From the NCBI RefSeq assembly GCF_016859285.1, contig NC_053416.1:18007423-18071422 (forward strand): 64,000 nt of DNA, in the 5' to 3' direction. The position numbers and the translations under genes are program-made. The notes under the pieces are model-generated. The model did not search any database, was not told the origin of the DNA, and saw only the letters and a list, made by a program, of their open reading frames with translations. The stretch is from Xiphias gladius. Taxonomy: Eukaryota; Chordata; Actinopteri; Istiophoriformes; Xiphiidae. Of the stretch, positions 12,681 to 58,378 are shown one piece after another; the first letter of the stretch is position 1, and every line of letters begins with the position of its first letter.

Positions 12681-12905
12681 AAGAGTGCCGTGAAGACTGA
12701 TGCCTCTGAAAAAACATGACATACATAATCCCCTGTCTCTTCCTGTTGTTTAATCACATTTGCTGTCTCATCCACTAAAAACAAGATCAGACCGGCAAAC
12801 GCACAGAAAAACACGAGGAGTGTTGAATTCATGTCGTGCCCCGTGGAATTCCTGGAGCATTAGCAGGGTGAAGCTCAGGCTTTGTGCAGGTACAGTAATG
12901 TACTG

Positions 12906-12958
12906 AGTATCAGTCAGCTTGTCTGTTCCTGCATGGAACAGACAAGCTGACTGATACT
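12906..12958. repeat. Perfect 24-bp hairpin, 5-nt loop
   Basis: Positions 12906-12929 and 12935-12958 are exact reverse complements around the pentanucleotide tgcat. The left arm begins agtatcagtcagcttg. A perfect match over 24 bp suggests a recent origin or selection for pairing. A miRNA precursor would normally have mismatches and a bigger loop, so template-switch mutation is at least as likely. Confidence 0.9.
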
Positions 12959-13567
12959 GTAAACATCACAGTTATAATGATGATACTGTAAACACACTTT
13001 TTCCAGTGTTGACTTCATTTCTTCTGTTTTACTGGAGCACGTACAGTATACCACTGGAATTGTAAAACACACCTTTGTCTTTCACACATTCTCCTGCCTG
13101 CACTGCAAACTCGGTCGATCCAATGTCTTCAGTTGCAAAAAAATGCAAACATTAATGGTAATGGCAGTCTAACTTTTTATGCTTTTTTAGAGTTTAGATC
13201 ATAATAAATTTTTAGTGCAGTACCTTGGTTATGTGTATGTTATCCTCCTTGAGTTTTAACAGGATTTATATATACTCTTTATGTCCTCCCTGTTCTTTTA
13301 ATACTTTGAGTGCCAGTCAGTTGAGAATATGAATTAACTTTCACTAAAAGGAGTCTGGTTTTGCTGTGACTGAAAGCTAGTGCATATAATTAAATAGAGT
13401 GTACAGATTCAAATGTGCAGGTGCTCCCATTTGTATCATTTGCTACAATGAATAAAACATAAGTATTCTGTCATTGCTTGAGATTTTTAGTATCATCCTT
13501 CCATTCTTCTGTTTTGCTTCTTCTTGTTGTAAAGACATTTAAAGCATTTGATGAGGATTTCTTACTA

Positions 13568-13633
13568 TGAACCAAACCATTTCTTGCATCACATATGTTT
13601 TCACATATGTGATGCAAGAAATGGTTTGGTTCA
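13568..13633. repeat. Perfect 31-bp hairpin, 4-nt loop
   Basis: Positions 13568-13598 and 13603-13633 are exact reverse complements around tttc. The left arm starts tgaaccaaacc; near the loop it contains the small palindrome acatatgt. The two hairpins in this region share no sequence, so they are not two copies of one element. Confidence 0.9.
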
Positions 13634-14733
13634 CAAACATTTTACTTCATTGGGAAACAGATAAATTAACCTTGTCAATGACATATAGTCAAGACTGCAT
13701 GACTGATGTAGTAGGTTATTTACATTTGAAATTATGACATTCTGCCACATAAACGATGAAAATTCCTCAAAACAAGTATTTATCTGCTTCTTTATTTGTG
13801 CCTAATCCTGTGTCTTCATAAAGAAAGTAACAATAGCATCATTGAATATTAATTATTGGTTTTATTTGTGGTACATCGACTGCTGTATTTCCAAAAAGCA
13901 GAATTCAAATCAGCACTTTTTATGGCATTTAATTGGTTTAATTAGTCTCAAAACCTGTGCACAAAAAAATTAGGTGTTTGCATGTGCGTGTAACCGTAGA
14001 CTTTACTCTTTACAGTATTATTTACAGACACCCAACAAGACAAGGGCAGGAGTAGAAGGAAAGAGTGAGGGTTTTGAGAATAATTAAAAGCCATAGCAGA
14101 CAATGTACAGAACAGGTTTTACAGTGCATTCAAAGTTTTTTCCATTTTTTTTTTTTCAGTGCAATGCAGACTAAACACAATAAGCAACAACACACAATAA
14201 GCAAGCAAAAATAAAATAAAAAGGAATAAAATGATGGCTGTTGATGGATGATAAAGTTTTCCCTCTTAGGGGGAAGTAAGCAACAGTGACATCTTCAAGT
14301 TCCTCAACGAATCATTGGCGCTCAATCACTTAGGCCTTCTGCAAGAGAAACAGTGAGGAACAGGGTTGTTAGACCAAGACGTCCATGGAACAGCATGTAA
14401 CTCTACTTCCCTCATTAAAACGTCATGTAGAAAGGGATCAGCTACCGCATATTCGTTTCCAATATAAAGCATTAACAAACAAATACTTGATGGCATTTTA
14501 AGTCTTTCAGATACATGTAGATGAACCATTTTAAGCTCTTTAAAAAAAAAAAAAATACATGACATTTGTCCAAGTTACTGTACAGTGGATGCGCTGTTTA
14601 TTTCTAAGGTCATAAACTGGTCAACTCTGCTATCTAATTCTCATTCACCCTCCAGCACTCAGAAACCATTTCACATTATCAGCTGATGTGAAAACTCTGA
14701 TAGCCCAGGTGCATTAAAAAAGTCTTGCGTCCA

Positions 14734-14739
14734 TTTATT
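14734..14739 (-). terminator. Candidate poly(A) signal of the poly(A) polymerase gene
   Basis: On the minus strand this reads AATAAA, about 570 bases past the TGA of the poly(A) polymerase gene. A second AATAAA lies at 14597-14602. Which one is used cannot be told from sequence. Confidence 0.3.
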
Positions 14740-15311
14740 GTAATTAACTGGGGAGTGCTGACAGCAGAAGACTTAAAAGCATCACTCTGAAGAGAGCTCA
14801 CAGAGGTCGACAGACAAAATATTATCTCCCGGGTACAGCACTTTCAGGAACATTATCAACAACGACACCAATAAATATATATTTTTTAAAGCGCATCATG
14901 ATAAATTATCCTCACAAATACATCACAAAATTATTAATCATAACCTCACTACTATTATCTGTTCTCTAAATCAACACATTAAGATGGAAATGCAAGCATT
15001 CAAGATCCTTATTTTCTTCCCCTGAAAATCAAGCCACCTGTGGAGATTACTGAAGGTGAAGATAACTAATCTGCACCCATGGCTTTGCTGTGGTTGAGGA
15101 AGAGGCCAGTAGAAAGGCTTCACTGCCCTCTTGTGGTGAAAAGATATGACATTCATCCAGTTCTATCTGTCTACCTTGCAACAGACCTCCTGTGGATCTC
15201 AACATGTGTACTGTATGTCCCTTATGCATCAAATGGAGATATGGAGGGCATGACAAGGTAGGAGAGAGTAGAGGTATGTGCAGACAAAGGGATCTAAGGA
15301 GAGGTTTCTAC

Positions 15312-19784
<4,473 letters not shown>

Positions 19785-19938
19785 TGTCGCGACAGTTACT
19801 CACTTCTTTCTTCAGGTCAAGTCAAAAATGTTTTCTTTTCACTGGGTAGAAACGCAGGGAAACTAATGCAATCCACACACTCCGGGTGTCGAGATGTACA
19901 CTGAATGTTAGAACGCGCGCTCTCGAAGTTGCAGAAAT

Positions 19939-20005
19939 TCCATTGGTCAATTCCCGAATCCAACGCAAGAGGGTGACACGTGAGCGGGGGGGGGAATAAC
20001 ACGTG
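19939..20005 (-). promoter_or_regulatory. Poly(A) polymerase promoter: CCAAT box and two CACGTG sites
   Basis: Upstream of the minus-strand start codon at 19784, a CpG-containing stretch carries a CCAAT box in the gene's orientation (complement of attgg at 19942-19946) and two palindromic CACGTG E-boxes at 19977-19982 and 20000-20005. Both E-boxes have an ACACGTGA context, separated by a G-run. CCAAT with E-boxes is common in TATA-less housekeeping promoters (NF-Y; USF, MYC or TFE family). Site use is inference. Confidence 0.5.
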
Positions 20006-22507
20006 ACGCCGAGGTGTGTGGGTTTTCATGCTGCGCTCACCTCATATCGGCACAGTTTCTTTTGATAAAATGTAGAGATGCTACCCAGGGAAATATCTTT
20101 GTCTAAATATTTGTTATTTCGATTCTACTCGTGCTATATTTGTAAAATATATTAATAAATATTTGAACGTTTGTTTTGGGATTACACTTAAGAGTAAAAT
20201 ATTTCGGAGTGATATGATTAACTTTTTTTTTTTTCCAATGAAAAAAGTTTATCTGTTGATTTGAAATATAATGTTTGAAGTAGGAAGCGATGATCTCAAA
20301 GACATCCATACTAAAACATTTTAAACCAAAATCCAGAATGAGCCCATTTATACCTGTGGTTTAGTCTAGACTCAGTTGCAAATCACCCACCAGATGTTTT
20401 AAAGTTAAACTTTCTGCACACATGGGTTTGAAGAAAAAAAAACAACAACAAAAAAAAAAACGTCATAACTGTAATTCCAGTTTCCAAGACATTTCAAGCA
20501 ATTGCTTGGAAGTAGACTTATCTCAAGAAAAAAATATTTTGTTTTCTCAAAATGATTAAGCCATAATCAAATATGTTATACTGAGATAATGAGTTACCTA
20601 GTTTGTGATATGAAACATGATACAAAAAACATGACTCCCACCATTACAATATTGCAAGCAGCAAATCTATTTCACTATTTTCTCTATGGTGAATACAGAA
20701 GTGGATATTTAAAGAAAATGAAAATACTGAATGACAACATCATTATGTGGCCTTCCTCTGGATCAGCTGCACACGGTGGATTTTAAAGCTTCTCTGATCA
20801 ATATTTGTATGTGAACAATTGATCAGATGACTATATGTAATGTGACGAACCTACAGGAAACTATCACCTAACTCCGCAGTTCCCCTCAGCTCCAAAAAGA
20901 GTTTTTAGCGTCTTTCAATTCTTTATTGATTTAATTTACATCCTGCAACTTTACAGCTTTGGTTCACTCTCAGCGCTCTTATCAGTGTCGTCTTCATTTC
21001 CGGCCACAGCTTATTGCATAATTCTTTCATTAGCCATTGTTAATACATACAAACTGGATCAAGAATCTTAAAGACTTAAAGACAGCTGCAAATGTCTTAG
21101 AGGTAGGGGCCGTCATACAGTGATGAAAAAAATGGATTCTGGGCTGAGAAGATACATGTTTGTTCTGTATGTGTTCATAATATATCTGCGCCTAACACAC
21201 TGCAGTTGTCCTCGTTCTTTGCATTTCTGGAGGACTGCAGCAAGTTCCTCATGGTCTCTACAGTACAGTAGCCTTTTGTTGCATCTAAAACCACTAGCAT
21301 TGGAAATGTTTATTCCCGTTTCACCCTGACAAGTTTCTTCTGTTTTTTTGGAAAGAGGAGATTCCCTTTTGCATATTGTTGTGCAAACTTACACTGCAGA
21401 TAGGGCACCAGTTTCCTGTGCTGATCCCTTTCTGTGTAATTCTGTCAGTTATAACAATGACCATATCCTATAAGAAGGCCTGAGGCTTTGTATATACCAG
21501 GAATGGGTGTTTTATGTTTTCGTATTATTATCATCCTCTGAGTCAACCTTTGTGATTATGAGAAAAAAAACATTTAACAATGGGCCTTATTTGTGCCCAT
21601 GCCATACTTTATTTAATAAAAAAAGTAATGTAGCTACAATATGGCACACTTGAGCGATGTCAGTCAATTTCAAATGGCATGGTAATGTGTTTTAGTTATA
21701 CAAAGCATGCTTGTACATTAAACACTTAATAAATACAGTTTTTCCTCTTTTTGTGGTGAACACTTAAAAAAAAAAAAAAAATCAACTTCTCTGGGGCAAA
21801 TTGTAAAACAAGTCTTAAAAACATAATGTGGTAGAGGGGTGGACACCAGTATTCTCCAGACCAAACACTAAGAAATACAAAACTGTTTTACAAACAAACA
21901 GGTAGACAGCATGCATACAAAAATAGACAACTATTCTGATCATTCTTTTGTAATTTACAATACTACTTCATTATTGCCAAGCGCTATATTTTTGTGCCTG
22001 TTTTGAGGAAGAGCCTGCTTTCTATATTTATCCTCCCTCGTCTGTCTTGGAACAGTACAATGTACATTCACAATCACTGAGGCACAGCACTTGATTTAAA
22101 ATTGTACACTGTAAGTACCCCAAAACATTGTGTAGTCACTATTGTATGTAATATGTTGTAATGTAATATTAAATATATATATGTTTAACACCCTGTACAC
22201 TCATAGAAGAAACATACCCATTAATCATAAACGCATGCATAACAAAATGTTGTGTACATCCAAAATAGCTTTGCTTTTAATTCCTCCCTTAAAGCTTACT
22301 GAGTGGCTGTACACAACTCCAGCATAATGTTCAAAATGATTCAGCAGAAGCGAAGGGAGGTGGCCATGCGTGTGAACGATGAATTACATAGCTCTCCGAC
22401 AAGTCTCTGACATAGACGCAAAGTGCTTATTCTGTCGGCCAGAAACCCTGTGAGTCTACAAGTTCCTTTATCGAACCAGACATCTTTTTTGCCTTTTGTG
22501 ACAGCCC
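20006..22507. other. Gene-free stretch; likely holds cnksr2 3' UTR
   Basis: No coding exon was recognised. The minus-strand cnksr2 transcript should end here: AATAAA on the minus strand appears at 21608-21613 and again near 20921. Poly-A/poly-T tracts lie at about 20440-20460, 20230 and 21766-21781. The rest appears to be simple intergenic DNA. Confidence 0.45.
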
Positions 22508-22728
22508 TCAATTGAAAGAGCGAGTTCGGGCAGAGGAGGACACCAAGTCTTCGTGCTCCTGCACAGTGAGCGAGGTTGAAGGAGCAGTAAAAGGAGAGGA
22601 GATGGAGAGCTGAGCAGGGAAAAGATGGTTTTTGGTGCCTTTGACCTCCAGCAAGGGGATGCCGGCTGTGGGAGGCACAGTCAGAGGCAATATGGTCAAG
22701 GTTTTATCAACACACTGATCCTCACAGG

Positions 22729-51657
<28,929 letters not shown>

Positions 51658-53473
51658 GGCAAGAAGTTTGTCGTGCTCACGCTTGACAAAAGAAAAACGC
51701 TCCAAACAATCCCGCTCCCCACGCTCGAGAATTTAACAAATAGAAGAAGAATTAAAACAAAAACAAAAAAAATTAAAATCAACTAGGGGGTTGTCTCAAA
51801 TCTTTCTCTGCTGGGTTTAGAAACAAAAAGAGGTAGGTCCAAAAGGTCCAAAATGTCGCTCTGAGAAGCCTGAGCGCAGCCCAGCAGACTTGTGCACATT
51901 CCTGTGCTGTTTGCTCGCTTGAAAGAGCTCCGTTACTTGTCATTCACGTCAGGCTCGGTGGTGGTGACGGTGGTGGCTCGCCGCCGCCCGGCCCCCCTTC
52001 CAAAATACATCCCAGCACCATCCGGAGCAGAGGAGAACAACGAGCAGACTGTCGGACATGCTGGTGTCTGGGAAGGTTGGGCTCGCTCTGAGCATCCCCC
52101 CCCCACACACACACACACACAGACATGGAGTCATGGCCCTCATCATGCAAAGTATGGCGGTATGAGGGGCGATTCATGCCGCAAGCGTGGGGGTGGGTGT
52201 CTGGGGGAGGAAATGTGAATTAATGACCTCAATTATGCTGAATTTTGGTGGGAATAAGTGGCGGAGGAAAGGAGAGGCGGGTTGAGTGACAGAACTTCGC
52301 ACTGGAGCGCAGGCTTTAATAAGTAGAGAGGCGAGTTTAGGAGAGCTGAGCGTTTAAAAAAAAAAAAAAAAAAAAGGTTTACAGGACCAAAGGTAAGGAG
52401 AGGAAATCTTTACAGTTTATGAAAATTCTTATTATATTCCAGTGGTTTTAAGGGTACCTGCGACCAAACAAACAAAAACGGCTTGTGTTTTACAGCTTCA
52501 AACTGGCTTACTTACAGCATAACAGCAGTTTATCTACGTTCATATGATTTTATGTCCTCGTGCGTCAGAGATGCTATTGTGATTGTCCGACTTGTAAAAT
52601 CCAAGTTGTCTGCACATGCGTGCATGATGTGCATGAGTGTGTGCACATCTCAAGGTAAGACGGGCCCACAAAAAAAGTCTTGCAGCTCACGTCACTGCGC
52701 CAGACGCTTCTTTTCAGTTGTTTGATGCCTTCCGGGCGCGTGCTCAGGGGCCCGCTGTACCTCCACAGAGGAGCCCCAACCGACCGCATGGAGTCACGAG
52801 TGCCACCAGATAGGACGTGATCCGTCACTGGATTCCGACCCAGGGCCCCCGTGAATTGGCCGGGCTGGAAGCACTGCAGCCATGGATTGAGCCCTGATCT
52901 AAGTAGCTGCCGGTGAATTGTTTCAGTATTTTTCACAAGGCACAAGCAGTTGCATAAGTTCGGCTTTGCTAATGCAAGGAATAATCTATTTATTCTTCTG
53001 CATAGTGCAACAATGTGGACCCAACTAAAGCCGCTAATGAATCCATTCAACACAACAGCAACTCTGACAACGGTTCCGCCGGTCCTCCGCCCCGTCCCCG
53101 CGGGCACTAATCGCCCCTCATACCCACCACTGTTTCCTCCCGGCGTCTTCGTCGCTGTTCACGCCTCCATCACACAAAGCTCGGCGTAGTGGAAAGTCGT
53201 CGGTGTGTCGGTCGCCGACGAGACGAGGAGCCTGGCGTGCGCCTCGCTCTTTATCTTCATGGTAAACAGTATGCACTGCAGGGGCACTCATTAAACAGTA
53301 AGGACTGCATTTAAACTGAACGCCATAGCCTATAGGTAAAAACAAGAAACGCACTGCATCCTGTTCGTTTCTACATGTTTGCTGTCATTTAGAGATACTA
53401 CTGTATTTGTTTCTGTATTACATTTCTTTTTTTTTAATCAGGCTGAGTAAATGGTTTTGGTTTTTTTTTTTTT
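51658..53473. other. cnksr2 upstream region, CpG-rich
   Basis: From about 51160 through 53260 the DNA is richer in G+C and CpG than the rest of the window, as expected around the 5' end of a minus-strand gene starting at 51657. It probably contains the 5' UTR and promoter of cnksr2. No TATA box in a clear position was seen. A poly-A tract lies near 52357-52375. A 178-codon open frame on the minus strand (52574-53107) has no family similarity and may be chance in GC-rich DNA. Confidence 0.5.
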
Positions 53474-54691
53474 AGGTCCAACAACTCCCGTCAGTCAGCA
53501 TAAAGTAAACACATATTCGCCAGCGTAAATAAACCATGAAAATCTACATGAGAGAAAGGAGAAAAGCACCAGCTCATACAACTCACATCAAATCATCAGG
53601 CTACGTTAGAATTACAAACTCCCCAGAGAGTGAGAAAAGAGCACGATGTGACAAAAGCAAGACGAGACGTGACCCTAACCAACAGTTTGGGGAAATATAG
53701 AGTTGGCTGCAATAAACAAGCAGCTGTATGGGGCCAGTGCAGCAGAAAGCCCAGCAGTGTTAGCACTGACATTCAACACAGTCAATAATCATAAATAAAT
53801 ACAGAGACACAGAGCCCTGCAGTGTGAAGCTGGAAAATACTGTATGTTTTTGCTTAGTAGTGGACATGAAAAGAACATATACAGTAATGATATATGCGCA
53901 AAAATAGACGGCATTTATAGCAGCTGCAGAGCCTTTTTTAACCTTTATGAATCATGTTTCGCAGCAGCCGGGAGAAAAATGCCAGCACTGCACCGGCCAT
54001 GCACACAAACACTCACAGGGGTTGCAGTGACATTTTTGACATACAGCATCTTTCGTGTATAACAATAATAATGACATAAATTTAGATGAAAAGATTTGCC
54101 TTTTTAAGGGATGCAATAAGCAATGATTTACCTAAGACAGGCTGAACCATAATAGCCAATACTCAATGCTCCTCATTAACGTTGAAAAGACTTTGGTTAA
54201 ATCTTCATTAGCTGCCATCCAGACCACCTCCCTAGTTATAAAGAATGTTAAAGAGGAGCTCTGCTTTTTTCACATCCAAGTGTGTTTACAGGTGTTGGGG
54301 ACTACTACTGAATATGTGAAATAGTTGTATAAAGAAAGCCATTTGTGGATTCAGAGGGGGCACAAGTGATGTCAACTGTCTGATGCCTCAGTGTCCGTTT
54401 GGGACTGAAGACTATAAGTCTGAAAACAACCAAAAATCTGGAGGTGTGGAGCTGGAAAGAAGTGAGCTTACCAGACCTCTTTAGGCCTGCACCTCGTCTC
54501 TGCTTTACGCTAGGGGTTTGAGGCTACATTAGTCGCTACTGGCATAACACACCTGAATCTCTGACCGAACTGTTGGCAGTCGAGCTGCATTGTTGGTGAT
54601 GCAGGCGCCAGGTTTTGGTTAAGGAAGAAAAAGGCATGGGATTAAAAAAAAAAAAAAGGATGATTTGTTTGGTTCTGCTGCATCGATTTAG
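53474..54691. repeat. Tandem duplication, copy 1
   Basis: First of two nearly identical direct copies of a roughly 1.22-kb non-coding unit at a period of 1234 bases. It starts aggtccaacaactcccgtca directly after a T-run and ends gctgctgcatcgatttag before another T-run. Stops in all frames; no gene was recognised. See copy 2. Confidence 0.95.
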
Positions 54692-54707
54692 TTTTTTTTT
54701 TTTTTTT

Positions 54708-55925
54708 AGGTCCAACAACTCCCGTCAGTCAGCATAAAGTAAACACATATTCGCCAGCGTAAATAAACCATGAAAATCTACATGAGAGAAAGGAGAAAAG
54801 CACCAGCTCATACAACTCACATCAAATCATCAGGCTACGTTAGAATTACAAACTCTCCAGCGAGTGAGAAAAGAGCACGATGTGACAAAAGCAAGACGAG
54901 ACGTGACCCTAACCAACAGTTTGGGGAAATATAGAGTTGGCTGCAATAAACAAGCAGCTGTATGGGGCCAGTGCAGCAGAAAGCCCAGCAGTGTTAGCAC
55001 TGACATTCAACACAGTCAATAATCATAAATAAATACAGAGACACAGAGCCCTGCAGTGTGAAGCTGGAAAATACTGTATGTTTTTGCTTAGTAGTGGACA
55101 TGAAAACAACATATACAGTAATGATATATGCGCAAAATAGACGGCATTTATAGCAGCTGCAGAGCCTTTTTTAACCTTTATGAATCATGTTTCGCAGCAG
55201 CCGGGAGAAAAATGCCAGCACTGCACCGGCCATGCACACAAACACTCACAGGGGTTGCAGTGACATTTTTGACATACAGCATCTTTCTTGTATAACAATA
55301 ATAATGACATAAATTTAGATGAAAAGATTTGCCTTTTTAAGGGATGCAATAAGCAATGATTTACCTAAGACGGGCTGAACCATAATAGCCAATACTCAAT
55401 GCTCCTCATTAACGTTGAAAAGACTTTGATTAAATCTTCATTAGCTGCCATCCAGACCACCTCCCTAGTTATAAAGAATGTTAAAGAGGAGCTCTGCTTT
55501 TTTCACATCCAAGTGTGTTTACAGGTGTTGGGGACTACTACTGAATATGTGAAATAGTTGTATAAAGAAAGCCATTTGTGGATTCAGAGGGGGCACAAGT
55601 GATGTCAACTGTCTGATGCCTCAGTGTCCGTTTGGGACTGAAGACTATAAGTCTGAAAACGACCAAAAATCTGGAGGTGTGGAGCTGGAAAGAAGTGAGC
55701 TTACCAGACCTCTTTAGGCCTGCACCTCGTCTCTGCTTTACGCTAGGGGTTTGAGGCTACATTAGTCGCTACTGGCATAACACACCTGAATCTCTGACCG
55801 AACTGTTGGCAGTCGAGCTGCATTGTTGGTGATGCAGGCGCCAGGTTTTGGTTAAGGAAGAAAAAGGCATGGGATTAAAAAAAAAAAAAAAAGATGATTT
55901 CTTTGGTTCTGCTGCATCGATTTAG
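54708..55925. repeat. Tandem duplication, copy 2
   Basis: Direct repeat of 53474-54691. By eye the copies differ at about eight single bases plus two small length changes in A-runs, about 99% identity. A poly-T tract lies at each of the three junctions. The end of the unit resembles a dispersed element, but I cannot name it. Confidence 0.95.
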
Positions 55926-56547
55926 TTTTTTTTTTTTTTGTTTAACTTATTTCTAAGCTGAAGCAGGATAAACACTCAGAAAATGATGTGGGAAAACAGA
56001 GGGTGCACAGCTGGTCCACATCAGGCCTAAACAGTGAGCAAAGAGCTTGGACAGCTTACCTCGAAAGACTTTTCCACCCATTTATGCCTGTAACACAGTT
56101 GGACTCACGATGGACGGTTTCAAAAGTAAACATTTTTCGTGTTCCTTAGTATAATTATCGTCTATATTATTATTATTAGAAGGATAACAATAATCATCAT
56201 CATCATCATCATAAGAAATATTAGCTGGAAAACAGATTCAATCAGAGCTGGCTGGGGACTTCCGCTTTAAACTATAACAACTCTGCCATCCCAGACATAG
56301 TAAGAGTCAGTCAAAATGTCTTTCCCGTGAAAAGGCCTATTGCTGTCACTCCTCAAACATTTGGTGCGGTAAACGGATGGTGACGTCCTACATGAAATTT
56401 TGTTTGTTGCCGTACTTTGAAACGTTGCTCATTGTGGGCCTAAGATACAGCATTTGCCCATTTAGAATAACAACCTTCTTCATGTCAGCTAAGTTGGGTC
56501 AGACATTTTTCACAGAACAAAATCACACACAAGGTCACTCACTCCCA

Positions 56548-58378
56548 GTGGTGGACAGTAACTAAGTACATTTACTCAGGTACTGTTCCTTGTGTGCAGT
56601 TTTGAGGTACTTGTGCTTACCATACTTAATACTTAAACTCCTCTATACAGCTGAAACAATTAGTCGATTAATGAATTAGTCAATTGTCAGAAAAATTATC
56701 GCCAACTATTTTGATAATGGATTAATTGTTTGAGTCATTTTTCAAGCCAAAAATTTCTAAAAAATGCCAAATATTGGCAGATTCCAGCCTCTCAAAGGAG
56801 AAGATTTGCTCAATTTCTTCATAATATATCACCTTAAACTGAATATTTGGTGGTTTTTAGGGCTTTTGGACTTTTGGTGAACAAAATATTACAAAAATAT
56901 CTTTCTTTATTCCTGTCTTTATTTCTATATAATCAAACTGGATACTTTATGTGTCAGTAGTCAACATAGTTAAAGGAAATTCATGTTAAACTGTAAGAAG
57001 TCATGACAATGTAAGCAAATGTAAAGCTGGAACACTGTTGTTTAACTAAAAGCAAAACGAATTTGTCCCTTTCTCTGTTTGCTCTCATCATATCCACTTT
57101 CTACTGTCATAGTATGTAAATGTTGTTTTTACATGCTGATCTCTGCTGCCCCCAAATACTCCAAACAATCAGTTCCTGCAGGTTTAAAATCATCTGAGTC
57201 GACAGTACTTTACTTTAAGCCATCAGCAGTATAAATATCGTGTGAAGTGAGATGGGTGCACAATGACTGACAGAATGGCAGCCTTATCGTTCCAAAAGAG
57301 CCTTTCATGTGTCAGTATGCTCACCATGAGGTTCGCATGCCAACAACTTCCACATCTCACCAGGACCTCTTTTTACTGTCCAGTAGACATTCAGCAATAA
57401 CACAATAACCACTGATGTGATAGGCTTTCAACAGTCACATAGTACACTGTACGCAAGTTTAAGTTGATGTGATTTACTTTAACCAGACTTTAAACAAAAT
57501 ACATGTATATTTTGTTAAGCTTGGTTTCCTGTGTATTCCTCTTCTTCATTGCTAACTTCTTCTGTCTTTCTGAAAACCTTCCACCAACGTTTCCTTCAAA
57601 ATACAACTGTACTCTGTGCTGTGCTAAATTAAAGTCTGATTGTTACCCGTGCTGCCATCCAGTACTGTTCATACAAGAAACAAAGTGCTTTATTTCCTAC
57701 ACTGAACACCTCAGTCATTTTATGTGCAACGTATCCACCTGCTCTAACTCTGTTTAATCTTATGCTTCACTGATTAAATATTCAAAATGGATCCATGCAG
57801 GATTGAACGGTACATGACTTGACCCTCTGTGAGTTTTCTACACATTGGTGAGCTATACCATACACATTTAACATGGATCCAGTCAGATCATTTGAGGTAT
57901 GGGGGCCATCCTCAAGGATGTTTCCTGAACTTTATCAAAGATCTCGAGGCTTTTAAAGCAAATCTTCAAACCCCGTATCTGGATAATCCAAATCAATTCT
58001 ATGATGTCACCAAGATTACTACGAGCAGTTCTCACTTTAAACATCATGTCAGCAGAGGGATTACAGACAGCATTTACAGCAGGGGCAGTATTGTGCACAG
58101 CATGAAAATGCAAACATCTTGGTTTGTAGCCCACAGATATGACTGTCTACTGAAACCTGTGCACACTGCGTCCACTGACAGGAATTTCAGTGTTTCCTGA
58201 AAATCAAATTGTACTCTGCCCCTTAAAGCAGACAGGGCATGCTATATGACAAATGTAGCATGCTGAATTCATATTTATTAAACTAAGATTTAACTGTATA
58301 ACTTTGCCTTTGGAAGAAAGTTCCTTGCTGAAGTATTGGCAAAGTAAGTAAGAGATCTAAGTACTTCTTCCACCACTA
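56548..58378. repeat. Composite fish repeat, larger relative of 23406-24190
   Basis: The left end cagtggtggacagtaactaa, then gtacatttactcaggtactg, and the right end aagtacttcttccaccacta are the two termini of the family at 23406-24190, in the opposite orientation. Inside, at about 56649-56900, is another reverse-oriented gattaatc-type repeat (cagctgaaacaattagtcga). The remaining 1.4 kb is unassigned and includes a 123-codon open frame (57829-58200) without family similarity. Confidence 0.55.

Larger units (their letters stand above)
12681..15311. other. Intergenic with two perfect hairpins
   Basis: No protein gene was recognised. The stretch carries two long perfect inverted repeats (12906-12958 and 13568-13633) and short poly-T/poly-A tracts. 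The last part should hold the 3' UTR of the minus-strand poly(A) polymerase; AATAAA signals on the minus strand lie at 14734-14739 and 14597-14602. Confidence 0.5.

Noticed and set aside
12906-13633. Hairpins as microRNA genes
   Set aside because: Perfect pairing, tiny loops and no mismatches are unlike typical animal precursors; no evidence of transcription from sequence alone.
57829-58200. 123-codon plus-strand frame near the NLR gene
   Set aside because: Lies within a composite repeat, has no recognised motif and no start context tied to a promoter.
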